Source: Clostridia bacterium
GTDB taxonomy: Bacteria > Bacillota > Clostridia > Oscillospirales > Butyricicoccaceae
Length of the DNA: 5,978 bases
Direction of reading: 5' to 3'
Assembly (NCBI GenBank): GCA_017396925.1
Contig: JAFQKM010000286.1
Span: 1-5,978, forward strand
How positions within the stretch are numbered: position 1 is the first letter of the stretch; each line of letters starts with the position of its first letter. Under the pieces are notes generated by a model. It was not told the origin of the DNA, ran no database searches, and worked only from the letters and a program-made list of their open reading frames with translations. Positions 5,924 to 5,978 of the stretch are shown here, piece after piece. The position numbers and the translations under genes are program-made.

Positions 5924-5962
5924 GAAATCCATAGATTTCCGGAAAATGAATTCCCGGAAATC
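5924..5962. repeat. Overlapping inverted repeats downstream of hydA
   Basis: GAAATC (5924-5929) pairs with GATTTC (5934-5939) around loop CATA. The same GATTTC, extended to GATTTCCGG (5934-5942), also pairs perfectly over nine bases with CCGGAAATC (5954-5962) around an 11-nt loop. The two hairpins share an arm and exclude each other. No U-tract follows in the window. The arrangement could be a termination/antitermination switch, a REP-like palindromic unit, or the leader of a gene beyond the right edge. No coding region is supported between 5904 and 5978. Confidence 0.4.
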
Positions 5963-5978
5963 GGCGGCGGCATTGGCC

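Overview
The window looks like chromosome from a strictly anaerobic, fermentative Firmicute of the clostridial/Oscillospirales type. This rests on a trimeric [FeFe] hydrogenase operon, strong AGGAGG ribosome binding sites, sigma-A promoters in A/T-rich gaps, and GC-rich genes with very polarised codon use. The genus cannot be fixed from the sequence alone.

Layout. Positions 1-110 hold the recognisable 5' half of a tRNA-Pro(UGG) on the minus strand. Its 3' half is missing and is replaced by unrelated sequence running off the left edge. Positions 111-191 carry a perfect 10-bp hairpin (probable terminator) and a candidate minus-strand promoter. Positions 192-1481 (minus) encode a complete CyuA-family L-cysteine desulfidase with its own promoter and RBS. 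The A/T-rich divergent region 1482-1833 holds back-to-back promoters, a pair of Rex-like dyads and a structured leader. Positions 1834-5903 (plus) form the tight operon hydC-hydB-hydA. The last 75 bases hold overlapping inverted repeats and no gene.

How the genes work together. HydC (NuoE-like), HydB (NuoF-like, with extra Fe-S domains) and HydA (group A [FeFe] hydrogenase with N-terminal Fe-S relay) have the domain make-up and C-B-A order of the soluble HydABC enzymes. These couple H2 turnover to NADH and, in characterised members, to ferredoxin by electron bifurcation/confurcation. All expected cluster ligands and all three H-cluster motifs are intact. The maturases HydE, HydF and HydG are not in the window. 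The divergent cysteine desulfidase converts cysteine to pyruvate, ammonia and sulfide. A shared role in redox or Fe-S physiology is possible but not shown.

Novelty. The genes belong to known families and I see no new multigene system. The most interesting signals are non-coding: the symmetrical pair of Rex-like boxes upstream of the hyd promoter, the broken tRNA-Pro with a near-palindrome at its anticodon loop, and the nested inverted repeats after hydA.
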